A stretch of DNA of 64,000 nucleotides, from assembly GCA_002733205.1 (NCBI GenBank), contig NVUW01000002.1, positions 310,001 through 374,000 of the forward strand, read 5' to 3'. Numbering within the stretch: the first letter of the stretch is position 1; each line of letters starts with the position of its first letter. Position numbers and translations under genes: made by a program. The DNA is from Thalassobium sp. (GTDB lineage: Bacteria; Pseudomonadota; Gammaproteobacteria; Pseudomonadales; Oceanobacteraceae). The notes under the pieces were generated by a model, which searched no databases, had not been told where the DNA came from, and saw only the letters and a program-made list of their open reading frames with translations. This document shows positions 48,123 to 60,517 of the stretch, piece by piece.

Positions 48123-49395
48123 GTTCTCCCCGCACCACAAACGCCGCGCCACCCAGATCGCTATCCTGTACTTTTAATTCAAAGCCGTGTTTATCCAACA
48201 GATTGATAACAATCGCCAGCCCCAGTCCGCCGCCCTGACTGCTGCGACTGTCATCTAAGCGCACAAAGGGCTGCAATATGCGCTGCTTGTCGCTATCGGG
48301 CACACCGGGGCCGTCATCTTCCACGGTTAATTCAAAGCGGTTGTGATCTGCCCGCAGACAAATACGCAGTTGGCTGTGAGCAAACTTAAGGCCGTTGGTA
48401 ATAAGGTTTTCCAACACGCGATTAAATAACGCAGGGTCAAGCGCTGCCCCGATCTCTTCCAGTTGTAATGCTATCTGTATCTCTGGCATCAGCGGGTTGA
48501 GGCGCTCGCTTATCTGCCGGATCATCGGTGCCAGCGGGCATTGGGTAAACCTGATGGGGTACGCCTGACCATTGAGTTTGGCCAGCAGCAGCCAGTCGTC
48601 GAGCAACTCAGTTAAGTCGTCGAGGCAATCGTCCATCTGTTGTACCTGATCCCGGTAGTCGGCCACGGTGCGGCATTCCCGTGTCATATCCAGAGCAAAA
48701 CGCAAACGCGCCAGCGGTGTTTTTAAGTCGTGAGAAACGCCATTCACCATTAGCTGGTGCTCATTCATTAAGGTTTCTATGCGCTCAGCCATGTCGTTAA
48801 AGCGCCGGCCTAATTCGTCATAGGGATGCGGCATACGCGCGTCGATGCGCTGTTGAAAATCACCGTCGCCGTAGCGCTGATAAACCTCGCTAAGGTGCCG
48901 TACATAGCGCTGATTACTGCGCACGTATAAAAATACAAACAGCCCCAACACCAGAAAGACCATTAACACTAAGGCATTGCCATAATGCTGGTGTGCGAGG
49001 GCGTTGTGATACATTTTTTCCAGCACTAACGCACAATGACACTGCGGAAAAAAATAAAAGACCGTAACGTCGTCCACGACCCAACCACTGCGAGCGCTGA
49101 CGTAGCTGCCATCCTGCTGTAGCTGCTGTTGTTCGACCTGATTTAACGGCAGCTCCGATAGCGGCTGTAAAGATAGCCGGTAGCCAAATTTATCCTGCCA
49201 CTGAGCCAAGCGTTGCTCACGATCCGGATGTCCGATGATTTGTTGCTGTACCAGTTGGCGAATGCCCTGGGTGCGGGCATATTCTTCCTGCTGCAGAGCT
49301 TGCACATAATGCTGGTCCAGCAGCACCACCGCAGCAAAAACGCCCACCAATAAGGCACAGGAAAAATACAAAAACAGACGGCCAAAAAATCTCAT
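48115..49395 (-). CDS. Sensor histidine kinase (RstB-like)
   Basis: 426 residues, two membrane helices (8-26 and about 140-160) with a small periplasmic sensor between them, HAMP (about 162-215), acceptor NGVSHDLKTPLARLRFAL, ATPase domain with NLITNGLKFAHSQ, EDDGPGVPD and GGGLGLAIV. The sensor contains a CHC pair (FPQCHCALV) that could bind metal or respond to redox; this is an inference. It overlaps the response regulator by four bases. The pair is convergent with the DUF2141-RND-MipA operon and may control it. Confidence 0.9.
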   Translation of the reverse strand: MRFFGRLFLYFSCALLVGVFAAVVLLDQHYVQALQQEEYARTQGIRQLVQQQIIGHPDREQRLAQWQDKFGYRLSLQPLSELPLNQVEQQQLQQDGSYVSARSGWVVDDVTVFYFFPQCHCALVLEKMYHNALAHQHYGNALVLMVFLVLGLFVFLYVRSNQRYVRHLSEVYQRYGDGDFQQRIDARMPHPYDELGRRFNDMAERIETLMNEHQLMVNGVSHDLKTPLARLRFALDMTRECRTVADYRDQVQQMDDCLDDLTELLDDWLLLAKLNGQAYPIRFTQCPLAPMIRQISERLNPLMPEIQIALQLEEIGAALDPALFNRVLENLITNGLKFAHSQLRICLRADHNRFELTVEDDGPGVPDSDKQRILQPFVRLDDSRSSQGGGLGLAIVINLLDKHGFELKVQDSDLGGAAFVVRGERA

Positions 49396-50093
49396 ACATC
49401 CGCCAGCATATAACCGCGACTACGCACCGTTTTTATATATTTATAGGGAGGAACACTGTCGTCCATTTTTTTACGCAAACTGGAAATGCGCATATCAATG
49501 GCACGATCGAGGCCGTCGTACTCAATACCGCGCAAAGCCGCGACAATATCACTGCGTGCCAGAACCACGCCTGGTCTCGCCATCAGGTATTCGGCAATCG
49601 CAAACTCGGCATCCGTGAGTACTACGGCTTCGTCGTCGATAAAAAACTGGCGTGATGCAGGATCAAGTTTGAGGTTTTGCACCTGATAAAACTCGCTTGT
49701 GGTCAGCTCATTTGTTTGCCCCTGAGCCAGACGGATCAGCGCTTTTAACTTGGCAAATAAAATATGTGGCCGCAGTGGTTTTTGAATGTAATCGTGTACG
49801 CCGAGATCAAACGCCTGCTCCTCTAACTGGGGACGGTCGCTGGCGGTAATCATCAAGACAATACCTCGGTATTCAGGTGTGGTCTGGCGTAATAACTCGA
49901 GCCCATTAAAGTTCGGCAGCATCATATCCAGAAGAAGAATATCGGGCTGCCACTCGCGCACCAGCTTAAGCCCTTGCAGGCCTGATGTGGCGCTGTTAAC
50001 CCGGTAACCCTGCCCCTGCAAAGCCTCACTCATCATCCGGTTGAGGCTGATGTCATCTTCCACAATAAGCAGCTTTGGTAAGTGCCCTGTCAT
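49392..50093 (-). CDS. OmpR-family response regulator (RstA-like)
   Basis: 233 residues from ATG 50093; GGAGACG lies before this start, so the upstream in-frame start at 50132 is discarded. Receiver domain with EDD (9-11), acceptor Asp in ILLLDMMLPNFNGLELL, Lys in YIQKPLR; winged helix ending in VRSRGYMLADV. Overlaps the kinase gene. Its targets probably include the neighbouring efflux operon. Confidence 0.9.
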   Translation of the reverse strand: MTGHLPKLLIVEDDISLNRMMSEALQGQGYRVNSATSGLQGLKLVREWQPDILLLDMMLPNFNGLELLRQTTPEYRGIVLMITASDRPQLEEQAFDLGVHDYIQKPLRPHILFAKLKALIRLAQGQTNELTTSEFYQVQNLKLDPASRQFFIDDEAVVLTDAEFAIAEYLMARPGVVLARSDIVAALRGIEYDGLDRAIDMRISSLRKKMDDSVPPYKYIKTVRSRGYMLADV

Positions 50094-50103
50094 GAGGCGT
50101 CTC

Positions 50104-50307
50104 CTATGACGTTTTGCCTGGGGAGCACTCAAAAGCGGGTGCGTGGTACAGGCTGTCGTTCAGCGTATCTTGCTGCCAGCGGCTGCCTGATGACCGTTGG
50201 CGCTTTGCCGGGGGAACTTTCATTCCCTGCCTGGAGGCCCGGAGCAACAGCCGTAACAACAGCAGCAGGCGCTGTTCAATTTGTCCGGTACAAATGTCGC
50301 GTTTCAT
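50104..50307 (-). CDS. Possible small leader protein before the response regulator
   Basis: A 67-residue basic product (MKRDICTGQIEQRLLLLLRLLLRASRQG...FECSPGKTS) starts from an ATG with AAAGGAAAGG 5-14 bases upstream and ends ten bases before the response-regulator start. The leucine-rich first part is amphipathic. The position suggests a small first gene of the two-component operon, but no family was recognised and chance cannot be excluded. The rest of the 50094-50628 gap holds only the liuR operator. Confidence 0.3.
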   Translation of the reverse strand: MKRDICTGQIEQRLLLLLRLLLRASRQGMKVPPAKRQRSSGSRWQQDTLNDSLYHAPAFECSPGKTS

Positions 50308-50581
50308 TCCCTTTCCTTTATTACAGCTTTTCACCTGAGCAAGTCACGGCTGAGCGTCACAAGGTCGGCCGCCAGGGCTACCGACCAGAAATACTACTAA
50401 TATTGAAAGCTGACTGGTACGCATACCTGCGCATGCACTCTGCCCGCCGACATTAAGCTCTGCCTGAATACCTGTCCAATGGATCGTATTCCGGTAGCGA
50501 TTGCCGATACCACCCGCTCGATGCGAGCTTTTTATTACCCATGCCTTCTGGCCCGAATTGCCCTTTGTTTTGCCACTCAGG

Positions 50582-50597
50582 TTTACGTTAACGTAAA
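50582..50597. promoter_or_regulatory. LiuR-type operator
   Basis: TTTACGTTAACGTAAA is a perfect 16-bp palindrome, 31 bp upstream of the MerR-type gene. It fits the known LiuR operators (TTTACG-rich palindromes) in the leucine catabolism regulon. Confidence 0.8.
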
Positions 50598-50628
50598 GGT
50601 AACTTAGCAGCCCGACAGCCCAACCCGC

Positions 50629-51021
50629 ATGAGCCGTACTTACAGCATCCGTGACCTCGCCGACGAGTTTGATATCACCACCCGCACCATCCGCTTTTAT
50701 GAGACGGAAGGCATGCTCAACCCGCAGCGCGAAGGTCAGACCCGTATCTATACGCCACAGGACCGGGTGACGCTGAAGCTGATCCTGCGCGGTAAGCGTT
50801 TGGGCTTATCGCTGGCGGAAAGCCGCGAGCTGATTGGTATGTACCGCCCCGGACTGGAGCCGGAGGCCAACCGCCCGCAGCTGGAAAAACTGCTGGCGGT
50901 GATAGAACAGCGGCGCAGCCACCTGCGCCAGCAACTGCACGATATCGAACGCATGATGCAGGACCTGGATGACGCCGAGCTGAAAGCCAGCGAGGCACTG
51001 GCGGCACTGAAAGGCGCTTAG
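50629..51021 (+). CDS. liuR: MerR-family regulator LiuR of leucine degradation
   Basis: 130 residues. MerR winged helix (YSIRDLADEFDITTRTIRFYETEGMLNPQREGQTRIYTPQDRVTLKLILRGKRLGLSLAESRELIGMY, 5-72) followed by a coiled coil (about 84-120) and no metal-binding cysteines, as in LiuR. LiuR represses liu genes until branched acyl-CoA accumulates. It is the first gene of the operon, 63 bp before liuA. The palindromic site before it suggests autoregulation and control of the operon. Confidence 0.9.
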   Translation: MSRTYSIRDLADEFDITTRTIRFYETEGMLNPQREGQTRIYTPQDRVTLKLILRGKRLGLSLAESRELIGMYRPGLEPEANRPQLEKLLAVIEQRRSHLRQQLHDIERMMQDLDDAELKASEALAALKGA

Positions 51022-51084
51022 CGCCGCCCGTTATTTCCGGCCCTGCTGACCAAGAATAAAAATACAACAGGAAGGAGCCATACG

Positions 51085-52241
51085 ATGACCGGATTCAATT
51101 TTGGCCTGGGCGAAACGCTCGATATGCTGCGCGATCAGGTGCGCGGTTTTGCCCAGCGTGAGCTGGCGCCGCTGGCTGCGGACGTTGACCGCGACAACCA
51201 GTTCCCAATGCCCATGTGGCGCAAGTTCGGTGAGCAGGGATTGCTCGGCATTACCGTCAGCGAAGAATACGGCGGTGCCGGTATGGGCTATCTGGCGCAT
51301 GTTATCGCCATGGAAGAAATCAGCCGCGCCTCGGCCTCGGTCGGGCTGTCCTACGGCGCCCACTCTAACCTCTGTGTAAATCAGATTTACCGCAACGGCA
51401 CGGCGGAGCAGAAGGCGAAATACCTGCCGAAGCTGATCTCCGGCGAGCATATCGGCGCACTGGCGATGAGCGAACCCAACGCCGGTTCCGACGTGGTGTC
51501 GATGAAGCTGCGCGCGGATAAAAAAGGCGACCACTATGTGCTCAACGGCACCAAGATGTGGATCACCAACGGCCCGGATGCCAACGTCTATGTGATCTAC
51601 GCCAAAACCGATCTGAGCAAAGGCCCGCACGGCATGACCGCTTTTATCGTCGAGCGCGACTGGGCCGGTTTCTCACGCAGCCCGAAACTCGACAAGCTCG
51701 GCATGCGCGGCTCCAACACCTGTGAGCTGGTGTTCGATAACGTCGAAGTACCGGCAGAAAACATTCTCGGCGGCGAGAACATGGGCGTGAAAGTGCTGAT
51801 GAGCGGCCTCGACTACGAACGCGTGGTGCTGTCCGGCGGCCCGACCGGCATCATGCTGGCCTGTATGGATGTGGTGCAGCCCTACATCGTTGACCGTAAA
51901 CAGTTTGGCCAGAGCATCGGTGAATTCCAGCTGGTGCAGGGCAAGCTGGCCGATATGTACACCAGCATGAACGCCAGCCGCGCCTATCTGTACGCGGTGG
52001 CCGCCGCCTGCGACCGCGGTGAAACCACGCGCAAAGACGCCGCCGGTGTGATTCTCTACTGTGCCGAAAAAGCCACGCAGATGGCGCTGGATGCGATCCA
52101 GCTGCTGGGCGGCAACGGCTATATCAACGACTTCCCCACCGGCCGCCTGCTGCGCGACGCCAAACTGTACGAAATCGGTGCCGGCACCTCGGAAATCCGC
52201 CGTATGCTGATTGGCCGCGAACTGTTTCAGGAGCAGAGCTG

Positions 52242-52242
<1 letters not shown>
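51085..52242 (+). CDS. liuA: Isovaleryl-CoA dehydrogenase
   Basis: FAD acyl-CoA dehydrogenase converting isovaleryl-CoA to 3-methylcrotonyl-CoA in leucine degradation. 385 residues with [75 protein letters not shown]. The catalytic glutamate is in the isovaleryl-CoA type position, Glu245 in [13 protein letters not shown], which separates it from other family members. GGAAGGAG precedes the ATG by 8-15 bases. Its stop overlaps the liuB start. Confidence 0.95.
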
Positions 52243-53846
<1,604 letters not shown>

Positions 53847-53855
53847 GAGATAAAG

Positions 53856-54641
53856 ATGCTGGAACTCGCAATTCATCAGGGCGTCGCCACGCTGAGCCTC
53901 GACCGTCCCGAACTGGGTAATGCCTTTAATGCGGAGCTGATTGCCGAACTGCGGGCGCAGTTGGCGGTGCTGGCCATCGAGCCTGCGGTGCGGGTGCTGG
54001 TGCTCGCCGGTCAGGGCAAACACTTCTGCACCGGCGCTGACCTCAACTGGATGAAAGCGCAGAAAGACGCCTCCGAGGCAGAGAATCACGCCGATGCCCT
54101 GCAGCTGGCCGGTCTGCTGCAGGATCTGAATGACTTCCCCAAACCGACCATCGCCCGTGTGCAGGGCGCAGCCTTTGGCGGTGCGCTGGGGCTGATCTGC
54201 TGTTGCGATATGGCGGTGGCGGCAGATAACGCGCGCTTCTGTCTGAGCGAAGTGAAACTCGGTTTAAGCCCGGCCACCATCAGCCCTTATGTGCTGGCGG
54301 CGATGGGCGCACGTCAGGCGCGGCGTTACTTTTTAACCGCAGAACTGATCGACGCACCAACGGCGCAGGCACTGCAGCTGGTACATGAAGTGGTGCCGGC
54401 GGAGCAGCTGGATGAGCAGGTGCAGCGCTGGTGTCAGGCGCTGCTGGCCAACGGTCCGCAGGCGCTGGCGGCGACCAAAGCCCTGATCGCCCAGCAGAGC
54501 AGCCCGGTGACTGAGCAGCTGAAAGAACAAACATCGGCACTGATTGCCCGCCTGCGCGTCAGCGCCGAAGGCCAGGAAGGATTAAGTGCGTTTCTGCAGA
54601 AACGCGCCCCCACTTATGCACAGGAAGCAGCCCATGACTGA
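53856..54641 (+). CDS. liuC: 3-Methylglutaconyl-CoA hydratase
   Basis: 261-residue crotonase-superfamily hydratase turning 3-methylglutaconyl-CoA to HMG-CoA. Oxyanion-hole motifs HFCTGADLNWM and GAAFGGALGLICCCDMAVAADNARFCLSEVKLGL are present; the Glu pair expected for a hydratase lies near SEVKLGLSPATI. It follows liuB by nine bases (AGGAG), and the stop overlaps the liuD start by eight bases. Confidence 0.92.
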   Translation: MLELAIHQGVATLSLDRPELGNAFNAELIAELRAQLAVLAIEPAVRVLVLAGQGKHFCTGADLNWMKAQKDASEAENHADALQLAGLLQDLNDFPKPTIARVQGAAFGGALGLICCCDMAVAADNARFCLSEVKLGLSPATISPYVLAAMGARQARRYFLTAELIDAPTAQALQLVHEVVPAEQLDEQVQRWCQALLANGPQALAATKALIAQQSSPVTEQLKEQTSALIARLRVSAEGQEGLSAFLQKRAPTYAQEAAHD

Positions 54642-56682
54642 GCACCTGTTTAACAAGATTCTGATCGCCAACCGTGGCGAAATTGCCGTGCGTGTGATGC
54701 GTACCGCAAAAGCGCTGGGCATCCGCACCGTTGCCATTTATTCCGACGCCGACGCCAGCGCGCTGCATGTACAGCAGGCCGACGAAGCCATTGCTCTAGG
54801 TGGTGTGACCGCCGCCGAAAGCTATCTGGATATGCACAAGGTGCTGGACGCCGCGCGCGCTACCGGCGCCGAAGCCATTCATCCGGGCTACGGCTTTTTA
54901 AGTGAAAACGCCGCCTTTGCCCGTGCCTGTGAAGACGCCGGCATTGCTTTTATCGGCCCGTCGGCCGCCGCGATTGAAGCCATGGGCGATAAGGCCAGCG
55001 CCAAAGCCCTGCTGGCCGACAGCGGTGTGCCGCTGGTGCCCGGCTATCACGGCGATGAACAGAGCGACGAACGCCTGAGCACCGAGGCCGAGCGCATCGG
55101 TTATCCGCTGCTGCTGAAAGCCAGTGCCGGCGGTGGCGGTAAGGGCATGCGTATCGTGCTCTCCGCTGCCACGCTGCACGACGATATTGCCGCCGCCCGG
55201 CGCGAGGCGCGCTCGGCCTTTGGTGATGATCGCCTGCTGATTGAGAAATACCTGATCCGCCCGCGCCATGTGGAAGTGCAGGTGTTTATGGACAGCTTTG
55301 GCAACGGCGTTTACCTATTCGAGCGTGACTGCTCGGTGCAGCGCCGCCATCAGAAAGTGATCGAGGAAGCCCCTGCACCGGGTATGACGGCCGCGCTGCG
55401 CCAGCGTATGGGCGAAGCCGCGCTGGCAGTAGCGCAGCGTATTCAGTATCGCGGCGCGGGTACGGTGGAGTTTCTGCTGGATGCCAACCATGAATTCTTC
55501 TTTATGGAGATGAACACCCGCCTGCAGGTTGAGCACCCGGTCACCGAGATGATTACCGGCGTTGATCTGGTGTACTGGCAGTTACGCGTGGCGGCGGGTA
55601 AAGGTCTGCCGCAGGACGTCAGCCAGCAGAGCCTGCCGATTAATGGTCACGCCATCGAGATCCGGCTGTACGCGGAAGATCCGGATAACCATTTCCTGCC
55701 TGCCATTGGCCGCCTGAAGCTGTGGCAGGCACCAGAGCGGAGTGCTTCTGTTCGCCTCGACAGCGGTGTGCAGCAGGGTGATGAAGTCAGCCCCTACTAC
55801 GACCCGATGCTGGCTAAGCTGATTGCCCACGGCCGTGATCGTACCGAAGCACTGCATAACCTGCGCACGGCGCTGGCTGCGCTGCAGGTCGACGGAGTAA
55901 AAACCAACCGCGATTTTCTGCTGCGTCTGCTCAGCCTGGAGGCTTTTGCCAATGCCGAACTGAGCACCGATTTTATTGAGCGTAACCAGCACGAACTGAC
56001 GCAGCCTTTGCCGACCCACTGGGAACTGGCGGCGCTGACTGAGCTGCTGTTGCCGACGCTTGCCTCTCAGCCTCAGCAGCAAGCGCATGACCCATGGCAC
56101 GCCGATGGTTTTCAGTCGGCACTGCCTGCACAGCGCGTGTTGCGGCTGGAAAGTGCCGCCGGTGATGTGCTGCGGGCACGGGCGCGGGCGAATGATCAGG
56201 GCTGGAACCTGCAGCTGGCCGATCAGAGTGTGCAGCTTCAGGGGCGTTTAGAGCTTAAGGGTCAGGCCGATGATATCCGCCTGCTGCAGCTGGAGGCGCG
56301 GGTAAACGGTCAGCAGCAATCGCTGCCGCTGGCACTGAGCGAGCATGAACTGCTGCTGTTTCTGCCGCAGGGCAGCCAGCGTTTTGTGCGTAACCGCTGG
56401 CTGGGCGAGCAGGCGCAGGACGATCATGGCGGTCTGACCGCACCCATGGCCGGTCAGGTGCTGGAGGTTAAAGTGCAGCCGGGCGAACAGGTTGAGGCCG
56501 GGCAGGTGCTGATGATTATGGAAGCAATGAAAATGGAGCACAGCATCCGCGCACCGCAGGCCGCGCTGGTGCAGGCGGTGCTGTATCAGGCCGGTGATCA
56601 GGTGGCCGAAGGCACTGAGCTGTTGCAGCTGGAGATAACGGCAGAGGCAGAAGCAGAGAACGCAGCGGAGGCCGACGCATGA
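54634..56682 (+). CDS. liuD: Methylcrotonyl-CoA carboxylase, biotin-carboxylase (alpha) subunit
   Basis: 682 residues from ATG 54634 (MTEHLFNKILIANRGEIAVRVMRTAKALG); the frame opens earlier but that part overlaps liuC. Biotin carboxylase with ATP-grasp (KASAGGGGKGMRIV, EVQVFMDSFGNGVYLFERDCSVQRRHQKVIEEAPA, EMNTRLQVEHPVTEMITGVDLV), a linker domain and the C-terminal biotinyl carrier with attachment Lys633 in EAMKMEHSI. Pairs with LiuB. Its TGA overlaps the liuE ATG. Confidence 0.95.
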   Translation: MTEHLFNKILIANRGEIAVRVMRTAKALGIRTVAIYSDADASALHVQQADEAIALGGVTAAESYLDMHKVLDAARATGAEAIHPGYGFLSENAAFARACEDAGIAFIGPSAAAIEAMGDKASAKALLADSGVPLVPGYHGDEQSDERLSTEAERIGYPLLLKASAGGGGKGMRIVLSAATLHDDIAAARREARSAFGDDRLLIEKYLIRPRHVEVQVFMDSFGNGVYLFERDCSVQRRHQKVIEEAPAPGMTAALRQRMGEAALAVAQRIQYRGAGTVEFLLDANHEFFFMEMNTRLQVEHPVTEMITGVDLVYWQLRVAAGKGLPQDVSQQSLPINGHAIEIRLYAEDPDNHFLPAIGRLKLWQAPERSASVRLDSGVQQGDEVSPYYDPMLAKLIAHGRDRTEALHNLRTALAALQVDGVKTNRDFLLRLLSLEAFANAELSTDFIERNQHELTQPLPTHWELAALTELLLPTLASQPQQQAHDPWHADGFQSALPAQRVLRLESAAGDVLRARARANDQGWNLQLADQSVQLQGRLELKGQADDIRLLQLEARVNGQQQSLPLALSEHELLLFLPQGSQRFVRNRWLGEQAQDDHGGLTAPMAGQVLEVKVQPGEQVEAGQVLMIMEAMKMEHSIRAPQAALVQAVLYQAGDQVAEGTELLQLEITAEAEAENAAEADA

Positions 56683-57605
56683 TGCAGCGGGCACATCCGG
56701 ACAGCGTGCGCATTGTCGAAGTCGGCGCGCGCGATGGCTTACAGAATGAGGCGCAGGCGCTCAGTGTTGAGCTGCGCTGCGAGCTGATCGAGCGGCTGGC
56801 CGCCGCCGGCCTGCGCCATATCGAGGCCGGCAGTTTTGTCTCACCCAAATGGGTGCCGCAGATGCAACACAGCGACCGCGTACTGCTGCAGCTTAAGCGC
56901 CAGCCCGGCGTGCGTTATGCCGCCCTCACCCCTAATCTGCAGGGGCTGGAAGCGGCAGTAGCGGCCAACGCCTCAGAGGTTGCGGTGTTTACCGCCGCCT
57001 CCGATGCCTTCACCCATAAGAACATCAACTGCAGCGTGGCGCAGAGTCTGGAACGTATCCGCCCGGTGCTGGAACATGCGCGCACGGTTGGTCTGCCGGT
57101 GCGCGGTTATGTTTCCACCGTGATGGGCTGTCCTTATCAGGGCGAGGTGCCGGTGCAGGCGGTGGTCGATGTGGCGCAGGCGCTGCTGGATATGGGCTGC
57201 TATGAAATTTCACTGGGCGACACTATTGGCACCGGCAGCGTGCCGCAGACGCAGAGTCTGATCCGCGCGCTGGCACTGCATATGCCGGTGTCGCAGCTGG
57301 CGGTGCATTTTCACGATACCTATGGTCAGGCACTGGCCAATATTTACGCCGCGCTGGAGCTGGGTATCCGCACCGTCGACAGCTCGGTTGCCGGACTGGG
57401 AGGCTGCCCTTATGCCGCCGGAGCGTCGGGCAATGTTGCCAGCGAAGATGTGCTGCGTCTGGTCGAAGGCCTCGGCCTGCACAGCGGTATCGACGCGCAG
57501 TTATTGGCAGAAACCGGGCAGTGGATCAGCGACCAGCTGCAGCGCCCGAATGGCAGTAAAAGCGGCCGCGCGTTGATCGCGACTGAAAGTCGCTCCCACA
57601 GCTGA
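56679..57605 (+). CDS. liuE: Hydroxymethylglutaryl-CoA lyase
   Basis: Cleaves HMG-CoA to acetyl-CoA and acetoacetate, the final leucine-degradation step. 308 residues, TIM barrel with VEVGARDGLQNE (metal-binding Asp), SPKWVPQM, GCPYQGEVP, LAVHFHDTYGQALAN and the catalytic-cysteine loop GLGGCPYAAGASGNVASEDVL. The C-terminal tail GRALIATESRSHS is not family-like; its last nine residues are read from a REP palindrome (57576-57600), so the normal end has probably been replaced. Overlaps liuD by four bases. Confidence 0.95.
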   Translation: MMQRAHPDSVRIVEVGARDGLQNEAQALSVELRCELIERLAAAGLRHIEAGSFVSPKWVPQMQHSDRVLLQLKRQPGVRYAALTPNLQGLEAAVAANASEVAVFTAASDAFTHKNINCSVAQSLERIRPVLEHARTVGLPVRGYVSTVMGCPYQGEVPVQAVVDVAQALLDMGCYEISLGDTIGTGSVPQTQSLIRALALHMPVSQLAVHFHDTYGQALANIYAALELGIRTVDSSVAGLGGCPYAAGASGNVASEDVLRLVEGLGLHSGIDAQLLAETGQWISDQLQRPNGSKSGRALIATESRSHS

Positions 57606-57731
57606 AAATTGCTCCCACAAATAATGGCATTGCTGGTAGGAGTGGCTTTCAGCCACGATGAAGATTATCGCGACTGAACGTCGCTCCCACAAATAATGGC
57701 ATCGCCGGTAGGAGTGGCTTTCAGCCACGAT
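57576..57731. repeat. REP palindromes, left cluster (four copies)
   Basis: Inverse copies with ATCGCGACTGAAAGTCGCTCC at 57576-57600 and 57667-57691 (one variant base) and forward copies GTAGGAGTGGCTTTCAGCCA... at 57636-57659 and 57708-57731. Each has a short stem (GCGACT/AGTCGC or GTGGCT/AGCCAC) and the GTAGGAG head of RAYT-associated REPs. They alternate in orientation as in BIMEs, with a conserved spacer ACAAATAATGGCAT. Confidence 0.9.
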
Positions 57732-57776
57732 AAGATAGCTGTAAGAGACAGACAATAAAATAAACAGGAGGCAAGG

Positions 57777-58244
57777 ATGCCTGCCAGTCACCGTTTACGG
57801 AAAGGACGTTACTCGACTGAAGGCGGGGTTTACCTGCTGACAAGCACGACGGCTAACCGCCAGCCGTTTTTTGCAGATCCGCTGTTGGCTACTGCCGCCG
57901 CCCGGTGTTTCATCCGGCCTGAGTTACTTAAATCGTCGGCGTTGCTCTGCTGGGTATTGATGCCAGACCATGTGCACTGGCTGTTGCAGCTTGGTCAGGA
58001 TGATGACTTGTCTGCCTGGGTTCAGCGCATGAAGGCGGTCAGTGCGATGGAGATGAACAGACTTCGGGGATGCAAAGAGAGTGTCTGGCAATCCGGTTTT
58101 CACGACCGTGCCATTCGTCACGAGGAAGATGTTCTGCCTGCCGCACGCTATATCGTCGCCAATCCTCTGCGTGCCGGGTTGGTAAGACGGGTCGGAGATT
58201 ATCCCTATTGGGATGCCATGTGGCTGCAGACTGATCGCGACTGA
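57777..58244 (+). CDS. rayT: REP-associated tyrosine transposase (RAYT, Y1 HUH)
   Basis: 155 residues with the HUH metal motif DHVHWLLQL (His65, His67) and the single nucleophilic tyrosine Tyr124 in PAARYIVANPLRAGLV, the TnpA_REP (PF01797-like) pattern. It nicks and joins REP-containing DNA. It is flanked by four REPs on each side and inserted between liuE and the acetoacetate-CoA ligase gene. Its final codons (DRD and the stop) lie in the REP at 58234. AGGAGGCAAGG precedes the start. Confidence 0.92.
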   Translation: MPASHRLRKGRYSTEGGVYLLTSTTANRQPFFADPLLATAAARCFIRPELLKSSALLCWVLMPDHVHWLLQLGQDDDLSAWVQRMKAVSAMEMNRLRGCKESVWQSGFHDRAIRHEEDVLPAARYIVANPLRAGLVRRVGDYPYWDAMWLQTDRD

Positions 58245-58373
58245 AAGTCGCTCCCACAAGTAGGAGTGGCTTTCAGCCACGATGTAGATGATCGCCACGA
58301 TGTGGATTATCGCGACGGAACGTCGCTCACACAAACAATGGCATTGCCGCTAGAAGTGGCTTTCAGCCACGAT
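58234..58373. repeat. REP palindromes, right cluster (four copies)
   Basis: Inverse copies at 58234-58258 (identical to the 57576 copy) and 58309-58333 (degenerate), forward copies at 58260-58283 and 58350-58373 (last with CTAGAAG head). The arrangement mirrors the left cluster, giving a non-autonomous-repeat and transposase module. Confidence 0.9.
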
Positions 58374-58417
58374 GTTCTAATCACGATGCTCTGATAATAA
58401 CGAGGACAGGACAAGCA

Positions 58418-60509
<2,092 letters not shown>

Positions 60510-60517
<8 letters not shown>

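Noticed and set aside
50082..50456. Plus-strand frame in the gap before liuR
   Set aside because: No ribosome site, no domain, and it overlaps the response-regulator start on the other strand.
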